Assembly (NCBI GenBank): GCA_004375875.1
Contig: SOKE01000003.1
Span: 1 to 32,252 of the forward strand
Direction: 5' to 3'
DNA: 32,252 bases
From: Candidatus Babelota bacterium
GTDB taxonomy: Bacteria; Babelota; Babeliae; Babelales; Vermiphilaceae
Shown: in pieces, positions 7,307 to 15,029 of the stretch
Numbering within the stretch: the stretch's first letter is position 1
Layout: the number at the start of each line of letters is the position of its first letter
Program-made: the position numbers and the translations under genes
The notes under the pieces: model-generated
The model's input: the letters and a program-made list of their open reading frames with translations, nothing else
What the model was told of the DNA's origin: nothing
Database searches by the model: none

Positions 7307-9817
7307 ATGGATCCAGTAGAGAAGCAACCTTCATCTTCTAATAATAATAAGCTGATAAGCAAGCCAATTTTGATTGAGGATGAGCTTAAAGGTTCATTTC
7401 TTGATTATGCTATGTCTGTTGTTGTTAGTCGTGCTCTTCCAGATATTCGTGATGGGCTTAAGCCGGTCCATCGGCGTATTTTGTATACCATGCATCAGAT
7501 TGGTTTCCATTACAACAAGCCCTACCATAAATCGGTTCGTGTAGTTGGTGAAGTTCTTGGTAAATATCATCCACATGGTGATCAGGCAGTATATAATACA
7601 ATGGTTGGCATGGTACAAGATTTTTCAAGACGTTACCCATTGCTTGATGGGCAAGGAAACTGGGGCTCTGTAGATGGTGATAATGCTGCAGCTATGCGTT
7701 ATACCGAAATTCGTTTGGCAAAAATTGCCCAGGAACTTCTAGCAGATCTTGAAAAAGAAACGGTGAGGTTTGTTCCAAACTTTGATGAATCGACTATTGA
7801 ACCGGTTGTTTTGCCAAGTAAATTGCCAAATTTGTTAATCAATGGCGTTGCTGGTATTGCTGTTGGTATGGCAACTTTTATTCCACCACACAACTTGGGA
7901 GAGGTTATTGGAGCGTGCTTAGCATTGCTAAAAAATAAAGATCTTACGGATGAAGAGTTGTTTTCAATCGTACCGGCACCAGACTTTCCAACGGGTGGTA
8001 TCATTTGTGGTCGTGCAGGTATTAGGCGTGCATATACAACAGGACGTGGCAATTTAATTTTACGCGGTGTTATTGAAATTGAGGAGATAAAGAAAGGCTT
8101 AGCGCTTGTTATTACAGAACTGCCATTTCAAGTTAATAAGGCGGATCTTGCGATAAAGATTGCTGAACTCGCACGCAATAAGGTTATAGATGGTATTGCT
8201 AATATCAGAGACGAGTCAGATAAAAAGGGAATGCGCCTTGTTATTGAGTTGCGAAGAGGCGAATTGCCAAATGTTATTCTCAATCAATTATATAAACATA
8301 CGCCACTACAATCTTCTGTTTCTATTCTTATGCTCGGACTTCTTGACAATAAACCAATGATCTTTACCTTGCGGCAATTGCTTGAGCAGTTTCTCTTTCA
8401 TCGCAAGGAAGTTGTTTATAAACGTACTGCCTTTGATTTAACACGAGCCCAAGAGCGCGAACATGTTTTGGTTGGTTTTATTATCGCGCTGGAGAATATT
8501 GATGAAGCTATTTCCATCATTAAGAAATCAAAAAATGCTGAAGAAGCTATTAGCAAATTGAATAAACGCTTTTTGCTTACACCGGCACAAGGAAAGGCAA
8601 TTTTAGAGATGCGTTTGCAGCGCTTGACAAGCCTTGAGCAAGAAAAGATTTATGCAGAAATGGAAGAGCTTAAGAAGAAAATTGTATACCTCAAGCGTAT
8701 TTTGGAAGAAGAGGGAGTTCTCGAACAAGAAATTATTACAGAGTTTGAAGAATCACGTAATTCATATGCTGATTCCAGAAAGAGTCGCATAGAAGGTGCT
8801 ATTGATATATTGACTGAAGCTGATTTAATACCAGATGAAGAGGTTGTTGTAACTCTTACCATGAAGGGATATATCAAGCGTGTTCTTCTTAGTATATATG
8901 GTGTGCAGCACCGTGGGGGTAAGGGAAAACGCGGAATGGCGGCGCTTACGGGTACTGATGATATAGTGCAAGATATGTTTGTTGCCAAAAATCATGATGA
9001 ATTACTTTTCTTTACCAATCTTGGTCGTGTTTATAGCCTACGTGTTTTTGAAGTTCCTGAAGCTTCACGTATAGCACGTGGCCGTGCTATTGTTAATCTC
9101 TTACCACTTGGAGCAAATGAACGTGTTGTGAAGCTATTGTGCGCACGTGAAATGGATGATGATTATATTGTAATGCTTACTAAAGCTGGCATTATCAAGC
9201 GAACCGATGCAAAAAGTTTTATAAAAATTCGTTCCACTGGTATTCGTGCTCTTACACTAAGTGAAGGGGATGAATTGGTATTTTGTGGAATGGGATCTGG
9301 TAAGGATTCTATTGTTATCGCAACAGCGAGAGGAAAAGGTATTCATTTTAAAGAGGATGAAATACGCTCAATGGGAAGACAAGCTGCGGGTGTGATTGGT
9401 ATGCGTCTGAAAAAAGATGATTATGTAATTGGTATGGAAATCATTACAGGAAAAGGTGATCTTCTTTTTGCTACTGAAAACGGATATGGTAAACGGGTAG
9501 CTATCACAGGTTTCAGGCTTGCTCACCGCGGTGGTGTTGGTGTTCGGACTATTCCAACTGATAAACGCAATGGTTTGGTTGTTGGGTTGTGTTTTATTGA
9601 GGAAAATTCAACTGTCTTACTCATTGACAAAGTAGGTAAAATTATTCGTCTTTCACCAGCTGAGATTCGAACAATGGGCCGTCAAGCAAAAGGGGTGCGC
9701 TTGATCAAACTTGATAAAGGGCAGAAATTATCAACGGTGGTCTCATTTGAAGAAAATGAAGAAAACAATCAAGAGAGTGAATCTTCATCAGCGTCTGAAA
9801 TTAAGTCTCCAGAATAG
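7307..9817 (+). CDS. gyrA: DNA gyrase subunit A
   Basis: GyrA forms the breakage-reunion core and DNA-wrapping domain of gyrase with GyrB. The catalytic tyrosine is Tyr132 in AAAMRYTEIRL. The winged-helix region (residues 45-140), tower and coiled coil are complete, and the C-terminal pinwheel follows. The gyrase-specific GyrA box is present as QHRGGKGKRG (about 534-543), which separates it from ParC. In the quinolone-binding helix the sequence is HPHGDQAVYN. The residue equivalent to E. coli Ser83 is Gln93 and that equivalent to Asp87 is Asn97, both unusual. A short Ser-rich N-terminal extension precedes the core and an acidic Ser-rich tail ends it. The ATG at 7307 follows AAAAAGG. gyrB is not in this window. 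A weak 7-bp hairpin (9834-9854) follows the stop. Confidence 0.98.
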   Translation: MDPVEKQPSSSNNNKLISKPILIEDELKGSFLDYAMSVVVSRALPDIRDGLKPVHRRILYTMHQIGFHYNKPYHKSVRVVGEVLGKYHPHGDQAVYNTMVGMVQDFSRRYPLLDGQGNWGSVDGDNAAAMRYTEIRLAKIAQELLADLEKETVRFVPNFDESTIEPVVLPSKLPNLLINGVAGIAVGMATFIPPHNLGEVIGACLALLKNKDLTDEELFSIVPAPDFPTGGIICGRAGIRRAYTTGRGNLILRGVIEIEEIKKGLALVITELPFQVNKADLAIKIAELARNKVIDGIANIRDESDKKGMRLVIELRRGELPNVILNQLYKHTPLQSSVSILMLGLLDNKPMIFTLRQLLEQFLFHRKEVVYKRTAFDLTRAQEREHVLVGFIIALENIDEAISIIKKSKNAEEAISKLNKRFLLTPAQGKAILEMRLQRLTSLEQEKIYAEMEELKKKIVYLKRILEEEGVLEQEIITEFEESRNSYADSRKSRIEGAIDILTEADLIPDEEVVVTLTMKGYIKRVLLSIYGVQHRGGKGKRGMAALTGTDDIVQDMFVAKNHDELLFFTNLGRVYSLRVFEVPEASRIARGRAIVNLLPLGANERVVKLLCAREMDDDYIVMLTKAGIIKRTDAKSFIKIRSTGIRALTLSEGDELVFCGMGSGKDSIVIATARGKGIHFKEDEIRSMGRQAAGVIGMRLKKDDYVIGMEIITGKGDLLFATENGYGKRVAITGFRLAHRGGVGVRTIPTDKRNGLVVGLCFIEENSTVLLIDKVGKIIRLSPAEIRTMGRQAKGVRLIKLDKGQKLSTVVSFEENEENNQESESSSASEIKSPE

Positions 9818-9886
9818 ATCCTTAGAAGAAATAGTAGCATTATGATGATGTTACTTTCTGCATTATAGCTTGTTCAACGGGTGATT

Positions 9887-10987
9887 ATGGATGATTCGTT
9901 TGTTTTTTTACATCTTTCATTAATTGATGGAATTGGACCGGTAGCCATACACGCTATTATTGAGAAAAAATTAGATTCGTTGCATGAGCTATATCAAGTG
10001 ACAGCTTCTGATTTGGTAGAAACGTTTGGTTTTTCTTATAATAAAGCGCATAAAATTGTTTTAGGGTTGAGCAATAAATTACTTTTAGAACAAGAAGTAC
10101 GTGCGCTGGAACAACATCAGATTGGTTGGCTGACGATTCTTGATGAGAATTATCCTTCTCTTTTGAAACATATTTATATGCCGCCAGCGGTGATGTATTG
10201 GCAGGGGACGCCTCTTGAGGTTGATGAATCGTGCATTGCTGTTGTAGGTTCGCGTGCAATGGATTGGTATGGAAAGAAAGCGATTGAACAGCTTATTCCC
10301 TCTTTGGTTGAGAATGGCTGGACAGTTGTAAGTGGAGGTGCCATTGGTGCTGATAGTTATGCTCATCGTACAACAGTTGAGGTAGGAGGAAAAACTATTG
10401 TTGTTCTTGGCTCTGGAATTCTTTGTCCATATCCTTTCTGTAATAAACAGTTATTTGAAACAGTTATTGAAGCAGGAGGGACTGTTATAAGTCCATTTGC
10501 ATTACATACTGTTGCACATCCGGGTAATTTCCCTGCACGCAATAGAATTATTGCTGGCCTTAGTCGTGGATGTATTGTGATTCAAGCAGGATTAAAAAGT
10601 GGTGCTTCCATTACTGCACAATTTTCTCTTGATCAGGGGCGTGATGTATTTGCTGTCCCAGGACCTATAGATAATAAACTCAGTGCTGGTTGTCACGCGT
10701 TGATCAAAGAAGGTGCAAAACTTGTTCATTCAGCACAAGATATTTTGGAAGAATATGGGCAAGTTGATCTAAAGGGAAATGAAAGGCAAAGTGGCACTAA
10801 CAGGGCTCAGAAGTTGGTTACCGATCATATCAGTGAACAAATTTTAACCTGCTGTACCAATCCAACGACACTCGATGAACTTGCTGAAATTACTGGGTTA
10901 AGTGTTTCAGTACTGCATGAACGACTCTTTGAACTGCAGTTACAAGGGGTGGTATGTCAACAAATGGGACTCTGGAAACGATGTTGA
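9887..10987 (+). CDS. dprA: DNA-processing protein DprA
   Basis: DprA (Smf) binds incoming single-stranded DNA during natural transformation and loads RecA. The N-terminus has an HhH-like helical domain (LSLIDGIGPVAIHAI). The Rossmann-fold domain (about residues 85-290) carries the family motifs AVVGSRAMDWYG, SGGAIGADSYAH, VLGSGI and PARNRIIAGLSRG. A winged-helix domain closes the protein (TTLDELAEITGLSVSVLHERL, about 320-355). The ATG at 9887 follows GGGTGA. An in-frame GTG two codons upstream (9881) is possible but has no ribosome site. It follows gyrA by about 70 nt. Presence of DprA suggests at least residual DNA uptake or recombination capacity; no other competence genes are here. Confidence 0.95.
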   Translation: MDDSFVFLHLSLIDGIGPVAIHAIIEKKLDSLHELYQVTASDLVETFGFSYNKAHKIVLGLSNKLLLEQEVRALEQHQIGWLTILDENYPSLLKHIYMPPAVMYWQGTPLEVDESCIAVVGSRAMDWYGKKAIEQLIPSLVENGWTVVSGGAIGADSYAHRTTVEVGGKTIVVLGSGILCPYPFCNKQLFETVIEAGGTVISPFALHTVAHPGNFPARNRIIAGLSRGCIVIQAGLKSGASITAQFSLDQGRDVFAVPGPIDNKLSAGCHALIKEGAKLVHSAQDILEEYGQVDLKGNERQSGTNRAQKLVTDHISEQILTCCTNPTTLDELAEITGLSVSVLHERLFELQLQGVVCQQMGLWKRC

Positions 10988-11013
10988 GGAGTAGAGGACA
11001 GAAAGCCTTTTTT

Positions 11014-11041
11014 TTGCCTTTTTTATAGATTTTTGTATAAT
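11014..11041 (+). promoter_or_regulatory. Promoter ahead of rpmF
   Basis: TTGCCT (11014-11019), a 16-nt spacer and a perfect TATAAT (11036-11041) lie in the dprA-rpmF gap. Transcription would begin near 11048, giving a leader of about 100 nt before rpmF. Confidence 0.6.
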
Positions 11042-11074
11042 TAAATTACTGAATTTCTCTTTTTAAATCTTAGC

Positions 11075-11101
11075 CCTTTGCGTTTTTGCCAAAGGTTTTT
11101 T
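11075..11101 (+). terminator. Hairpin plus T-run in the rpmF leader (terminator or attenuator)
   Basis: CCTTTG (11075-11080) pairs with CAAAGG (11090-11095) around a 9-nt loop and is followed by six T's. It could end transcripts from dprA. Because it lies downstream of the likely rpmF promoter, it could also act as an attenuator of rpmF. Confidence 0.45.
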
Positions 11102-11145
11102 AGAAGAAGTAATAAGAATTTTTTAGCATAATTGAGGATTTTAAT

Positions 11146-11415
11146 ATGCCAGTACCTAAAAGAAAACGTTCTCATGCACGTAAAAGGAAACGATATGCCA
11201 ATAAACAGTTTGCTATTAAGGCTTTTACTAATTGCCTTAATTGTAAAGAAGTAATACTGCCCCACCAGGTTTGTAAACAGTGCGGGTTTTACAAGGGGGT
11301 AAAAATTCTGACAACAAAAGCAGACCGTTCCCTTACCAGGGGTAAAGCGTGTAAGGCAAAGTCAGAACGGAAAAAGACGGTACAGCAGGTAGAACAAGAG
11401 AGCGAACAGACGTAA
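11146..11415 (+). CDS. rpmF: Ribosomal protein bL32, zinc-ribbon form, C-terminally extended
   Basis: bL32 is a small basic protein of the 50S subunit. The N-terminus MPVPKRKRSHARKRKR is characteristic (the usual form is AVPKRKTSKSRRDKR-like). Four cysteines in two CxxC pairs (Cys30, Cys33, Cys43, Cys46) mark the zinc-binding form. At 89 residues it is about 30 longer than usual; the extra tail is basic and then Gln/Glu-rich. The ATG at 11146 has GAGG about 8 nt upstream. It is the first gene of a same-strand run to acpP, an order that recalls the widespread rpmF-plsX-fab cluster. Confidence 0.93.
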   Translation: MPVPKRKRSHARKRKRYANKQFAIKAFTNCLNCKEVILPHQVCKQCGFYKGVKILTTKADRSLTRGKACKAKSERKKTVQQVEQESEQT

Positions 11416-11451
11416 AGAACTAAATAGCATAGAATGTGTGGAGTGTTCATA

Positions 11452-12159
11452 GTGAAGTATGATTTAATAAAAAAATGGTATCGGGTAGTAATTGAGCCTT
11501 ATATTAAAGAGATTCAATCATCTATATGGTCGTATAGATATTCTCGCCAGATAACTATTATACTTATGCTTATTTTGCTCGGGGCTACTGGATTTTGGTG
11601 TTATAGATGGTGGCAACGGCAACAAGAGGCAATAACACAAAAGGCATTGAGTGAATGTCTGTATGCATATCAAGCGGCGTTTCAAGATAAAGATGAATCG
11701 TGGGCAAATGTTACTATGTTGTTTAATGTTGGGTATGAACAACATAGTTCTTCATCGTTGGCACCATATTTTCTTATTTTTTATGCAGATGCATTGTTCA
11801 AACAAGGTAAGCGCAACGAAGCGCTCGAAAAATTTGATGAAGCAATTAAAATAGTACCATCTGATTCTCCTCTATTATTCTTATATAAAACAAAACGAGC
11901 TTTGATACAAATGGATGATGAAGAGCACACAGGTCGTGATGAAGGATTGCAGGAATTGAAACTATTGGCAGAGAATGAAGAAAATAAAAATAGAGATATG
12001 GCTTTATATTATCTTGGTCTTTATTATTGGGCGCAGGATAATGTAAAAGAGGCGCAAGCGATATGGCAGAAGTTAGTTAATGATTTTTTTACGCATGAAA
12101 AAATTGGTTCTTCACCATGGGCAGTATTAGCCCGTACAAAATTAGAACAGATAGTATAA
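11452..12159 (+). CDS. Membrane-anchored TPR protein, YfgM-like
   Basis: The protein has a short cytoplasmic N-terminus, one membrane helix (about residues 31-50, TIILMLILLGATGFW) followed by CYRWWQRQQEA, then tetratricopeptide-like helix pairs. One TPR is clear: YFLIFYADALFKQGKRNEAL followed by EKFDEAIKIVPSD. A second is DMALYYLGLYYWAQDNVKEA. This layout matches YfgM/TPR_21-type proteins, which associate with the Sec translocon and periplasmic chaperones; family assignment is tentative. I chose the GTG at 11452 because GGAG lies 8 nt upstream. An in-frame ATG at 11434 has no ribosome site. It lies 36 nt after rpmF and 60 nt before gltX, so co-transcription is likely. Confidence 0.8.
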   Translation: MKYDLIKKWYRVVIEPYIKEIQSSIWSYRYSRQITIILMLILLGATGFWCYRWWQRQQEAITQKALSECLYAYQAAFQDKDESWANVTMLFNVGYEQHSSSSLAPYFLIFYADALFKQGKRNEALEKFDEAIKIVPSDSPLLFLYKTKRALIQMDDEEHTGRDEGLQELKLLAENEENKNRDMALYYLGLYYWAQDNVKEAQAIWQKLVNDFFTHEKIGSSPWAVLARTKLEQIV

Positions 12160-12219
12160 GCATTTCAGATGTGCTTGAAAGCAAGAATAGGGAATAAAAA
12201 GCAAGGAATTGGGAGAATA

Positions 12220-13671
12220 ATGAATCAGGGACAGAACGAAATTTCACCAGTTCGCGTACGATTTGCACCATCGCCAACAGGTCATCTGCATATTGGTGGT
12301 CTTCGTACTGCAATTTTTAATTGGCTCTTTGCACGTCACTATAATGGTTTATTTCTTATTCGTTTAGAAGATACAGATAGAGAACGCTCTAAGCAGGAAT
12401 ATGTTGATTCAATCTTGGAAGCTCTTGAATGGGTAAATATAACTGCTGATGAGCCAATTATTAAACAATCAGATTGCTTTTCGGAATATAGCCGCTTGAC
12501 GCAGCAGTTACTCAATACAGGAAAGGCCTATCGCTGCTTTTGTTTGCAAGAAGAGATTGAAGCGCGTCAAAAAGAAAAAGGATTGGATCCTCTTTTTGTA
12601 GGGTATGATGGTTTTTGTCGTGGTAGGCAGGTAACTGCTACTGATTTAGAAAAACCGAATGTTATTCGTTTTAAGATTCCATATGATATTGATGAAGTTA
12701 TTTTTGATGATCTTGTTCGTGGGTCTATTTCATTTTCTCGAGAACAATTAGATGATTTTATTATTGCGCGTTCTGATGGAACACCAACTTATAATTTTGC
12801 AGTGGTAGTTGATGATGCAGCGATGAGTATTTCTCATGTAATTCGTGGTGAAGATCATATTTCAAATACGCCAAAGCAGATTTTACTGTATCAAGCATTT
12901 GGATCTGCTATTCCAGAATTTGCTCATGTGCCGTTAATTTTAGGTCCAAGTGGCCAACGCTTAAGTAAACGTGAAGCGCCGACCGGTGTGCTTGAATATA
13001 GGCATAATGGATATCTTCCGGATGCATTGGTTAATTATTTAGTACGTCTTGGTTGGTCACATGGTGATCAAGAAATTTTTACACGCCAAGAATTGATTAG
13101 TTATTTTACGTTAGATCATGTAGGTAAAAAGAGCGCTATTTTTGATCAAGAAAAGCTTGATTGGATCAATGGTGTCTACATGCGCAACACTGACAATCAG
13201 GTTTTGCTCGATACCATTCTTGTCTCTATTAAATCAGATTTTCTTGATCAATTAAAAAAGTGGGGTAAAGAAAAAATTCTTATATTAATTGATCTATATA
13301 AACAACGTACCAAGACATTGCGTGAGCTGGTAGATGAATTGCTTCGATTTTATAAAATACCTCATCAATACGATCAGGATGCGATTAAAAAATGGATAAT
13401 ACCTGAAAGTATAAAGTACCTGAAATTTCTTATTGAAAGACTTGAATGTCAGGATGATTTTTCGGTTGAAGGGTTCTCATCAGTGATACATGCAGTATGT
13501 AATGAACTCTCTATAAAACTGGTAAAACTAGCACAACCTATTCGCATCGCATTAACTGGTAGTAGCGCGAGTCCTGGTATATTTGAACTTTTATCGGTGA
13601 TTGGTAAAGAGGAAAGTATTGCCCGCCTAAAAACTTTCGTTGCTTTTTTAGAAAAAAGCGCAGTCAACTGA
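12220..13671 (+). CDS. gltX: Glutamyl-tRNA synthetase
   Basis: GltX charges tRNA-Glu (and in many bacteria tRNA-Gln, later amidated by GatCAB). The class I signature is RFAPSPTGHLHIGGLRTA (14-31) and the KMSKS equivalent is RLSKREA. Zinc-site cysteines are at residues 106, 108 and 133 (YRCFC and YDGFC), exactly the spacing of the E. coli site. The position of the E. coli fourth ligand (His, YDGRCRH) is Gly here, so zinc binding may be altered or use Tyr129. The anticodon-binding helical domain is present. I chose ATG 12220, preceded by GGGAG. An upstream in-frame ATG at 12169 lacks a ribosome site. Ten nt separate it from fabD. Whether it also charges tRNA-Gln cannot be told here. Confidence 0.97.
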   Translation: MNQGQNEISPVRVRFAPSPTGHLHIGGLRTAIFNWLFARHYNGLFLIRLEDTDRERSKQEYVDSILEALEWVNITADEPIIKQSDCFSEYSRLTQQLLNTGKAYRCFCLQEEIEARQKEKGLDPLFVGYDGFCRGRQVTATDLEKPNVIRFKIPYDIDEVIFDDLVRGSISFSREQLDDFIIARSDGTPTYNFAVVVDDAAMSISHVIRGEDHISNTPKQILLYQAFGSAIPEFAHVPLILGPSGQRLSKREAPTGVLEYRHNGYLPDALVNYLVRLGWSHGDQEIFTRQELISYFTLDHVGKKSAIFDQEKLDWINGVYMRNTDNQVLLDTILVSIKSDFLDQLKKWGKEKILILIDLYKQRTKTLRELVDELLRFYKIPHQYDQDAIKKWIIPESIKYLKFLIERLECQDDFSVEGFSSVIHAVCNELSIKLVKLAQPIRIALTGSSASPGIFELLSVIGKEESIARLKTFVAFLEKSAVN

Positions 13672-13681
13672 ATGGAGAATT

Positions 13682-14632
13682 ATGAAAATTGGGATGCTTT
13701 TTCCAGGATATGGAAGTCAATATGTCGGCATGGGGAAAGAGTTGTATGATACTTCGCGTACAGTACAGGAATATTTCGAAGAGGCTTCCAACTGTTTGAA
13801 TGAAAATTTTGTCAAACTTTGCTTTGCTTCTTCTGATGCAGAACTTGGTAAAATGAGTAATGCGTATTCTGCTCTTTTTCTTGTGCGTGTTTCAATTTTT
13901 GCTCTCTTGAAAGAAAAAGGAATAATGCCAGATATTGTTGCAAGCTATAATCTTGGTGAATATAGTGCATTATCTGCGGTTGGTGGATTGAGCTTTCCTG
14001 ATGGTCTCTATTTACTTAATAAATTTGCACATTTTTATCAAGAAGCATGCCGCAGTATGGAAGTTGCTATTACACAGGTGACCGGGGTGTCACGAAATGT
14101 TCTTAAAGAAGTATTTGCTGCAATTCCTAATACTGAATTATTAACTGTTGCCTTTTATCATAGTCCTACAGATCATATTGTAACAGGATATTGCACTGCT
14201 ATAAAAGCATTTGAAGAGCGTATATGTTCTTATGAGAATGCAAAAATTAAATCTCTATCGCCTGCGGTAGGTCTGCATTCTTCCCTTATGAATCAAGTAG
14301 CGGGGCAATTTAGTATCTATTTATCAAAAGTTGATTTTCATAATTTGAATGTTCCTTTAATTAATTGTGTAGATGCGCAAGAAGTGACAATGGGGCAGGA
14401 GGTGAAAAATGGGGTTATTGCACAGATTACTCAGCCGATTGTTTGGGATCGAGTGTTGAATCAGATTAGTTCATGTGATTTACTCATTGAAATTGGGCCT
14501 GGCACCTTCTTGAGTGAATTGGCAAAAAAACAATATCCTGATAAACAAATCATATCGGTACAAAAACAGGCTGATATTAATAAACTAATTAAGATTGTTG
14601 AAAGAAGTGATAATAGAAATCCGGAGTTATAA
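13682..14632 (+). CDS. fabD: FabD-like malonyl-CoA:ACP transacylase, catalytic residues replaced
   Basis: The whole protein has the FabD fold and length (316 residues; usual about 310) and ends with EIGPGTFLSELAKK, typical of the family. FabD moves malonyl from CoA to ACP through a Ser-His pair in GHSLGE. Here that motif reads SYNLGEYSAL: the nucleophile is Asn90, and Gly-His before it are Ser-Tyr. The malonyl-binding Arg (E. coli 117, before GKFMQEA) aligns with Phe115 (FAHFYQEA), and the oxyanion Gln of PGQGSQ is Tyr10 (PGYGSQ). The active His199 (GLHSSLM) remains. As written it should not catalyse the standard reaction, yet the frame is intact and has a good ribosome site (GGAG). It abuts acpP with zero spacing. 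It may be a non-catalytic ACP partner, a changed transacylase or an early pseudogene. Confidence 0.85.
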   Translation: MKIGMLFPGYGSQYVGMGKELYDTSRTVQEYFEEASNCLNENFVKLCFASSDAELGKMSNAYSALFLVRVSIFALLKEKGIMPDIVASYNLGEYSALSAVGGLSFPDGLYLLNKFAHFYQEACRSMEVAITQVTGVSRNVLKEVFAAIPNTELLTVAFYHSPTDHIVTGYCTAIKAFEERICSYENAKIKSLSPAVGLHSSLMNQVAGQFSIYLSKVDFHNLNVPLINCVDAQEVTMGQEVKNGVIAQITQPIVWDRVLNQISSCDLLIEIGPGTFLSELAKKQYPDKQIISVQKQADINKLIKIVERSDNRNPEL

Positions 14633-14884
14633 ATGGTTGAATTTGAGAGAGAAGATACATACAACAAAATTTCTGAAATTGTTTCAGAAAAGTTAAATAT
14701 TAACCACGATATCATCAAACCAGCTTCGACCTTTCAAGATCTTGGCGCCGATTCGTTGGATATGGTTGAAATAATTATGAGATTTGAAGAACGATTTGGT
14801 ATCGAGATAAAGGATGAAGATGCTGAGCAGATGCAAAATATGGATGATGTAGTTATCTATATTCATGAACGCAGAACAAGATAA
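14633..14884 (+). CDS. acpP: Acyl carrier protein
   Basis: The 83-residue acidic protein carries the phosphopantetheine attachment site Ser41 in DLGADSLDMVE, the universal ACP motif, and has the usual four-helix length. ACP carries acyl chains for fatty acid, lipid A, phospholipid or lipoate pathways. The ATG directly follows the fabD stop, with GGAG inside the end of fabD, so the two genes should be translated together. No ketosynthase, reductase or dehydratase gene is nearby. Since the adjacent FabD has lost its catalytic residues, this ACP may be loaded by another route, such as an acyl-ACP synthetase using scavenged fatty acids (inference). Confidence 0.96.
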   Translation: MVEFEREDTYNKISEIVSEKLNINHDIIKPASTFQDLGADSLDMVEIIMRFEERFGIEIKDEDAEQMQNMDDVVIYIHERRTR

Positions 14885-14889
14885 AAAAT

Positions 14890-14970
14890 TTAGACTGTTA
14901 TTAATTACTAAAAAAGTTCTTTCATAAGTTCTTATTACGAGTAATTTTAAATTACATGCTTGAAGTCTAA
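14890..14970 (+). other. Nested inverted repeats between acpP and the phospholipase gene
   Basis: TTAGACT (14890-14896) pairs with AGTCTAA (14964-14970), and inside it AATTACT (14903-14909) pairs with AGTAATT (14940-14946). The structure would sit just after acpP and before the next gene. It has no clear U-run, so its role as terminator or leader element is unclear. Confidence 0.3.
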
Positions 14971-15029
14971 TTAATTATATATTAAGGTTTCATAAAAATC
15001 TGAAGTTTTTTGAAAAAGGATAAAAAAGC

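Noticed and set aside
7307-9817. Assignment as topoisomerase IV ParC
   Set aside because: The GyrA box (QHRGGKG) and the full C-terminal pinwheel are present, which mark gyrase.
9834-9854. Hairpin after gyrA as a true terminator
   Set aside because: The stem has only 7 pairs, one G-U, and is followed by TTTCTG with no solid U-run.
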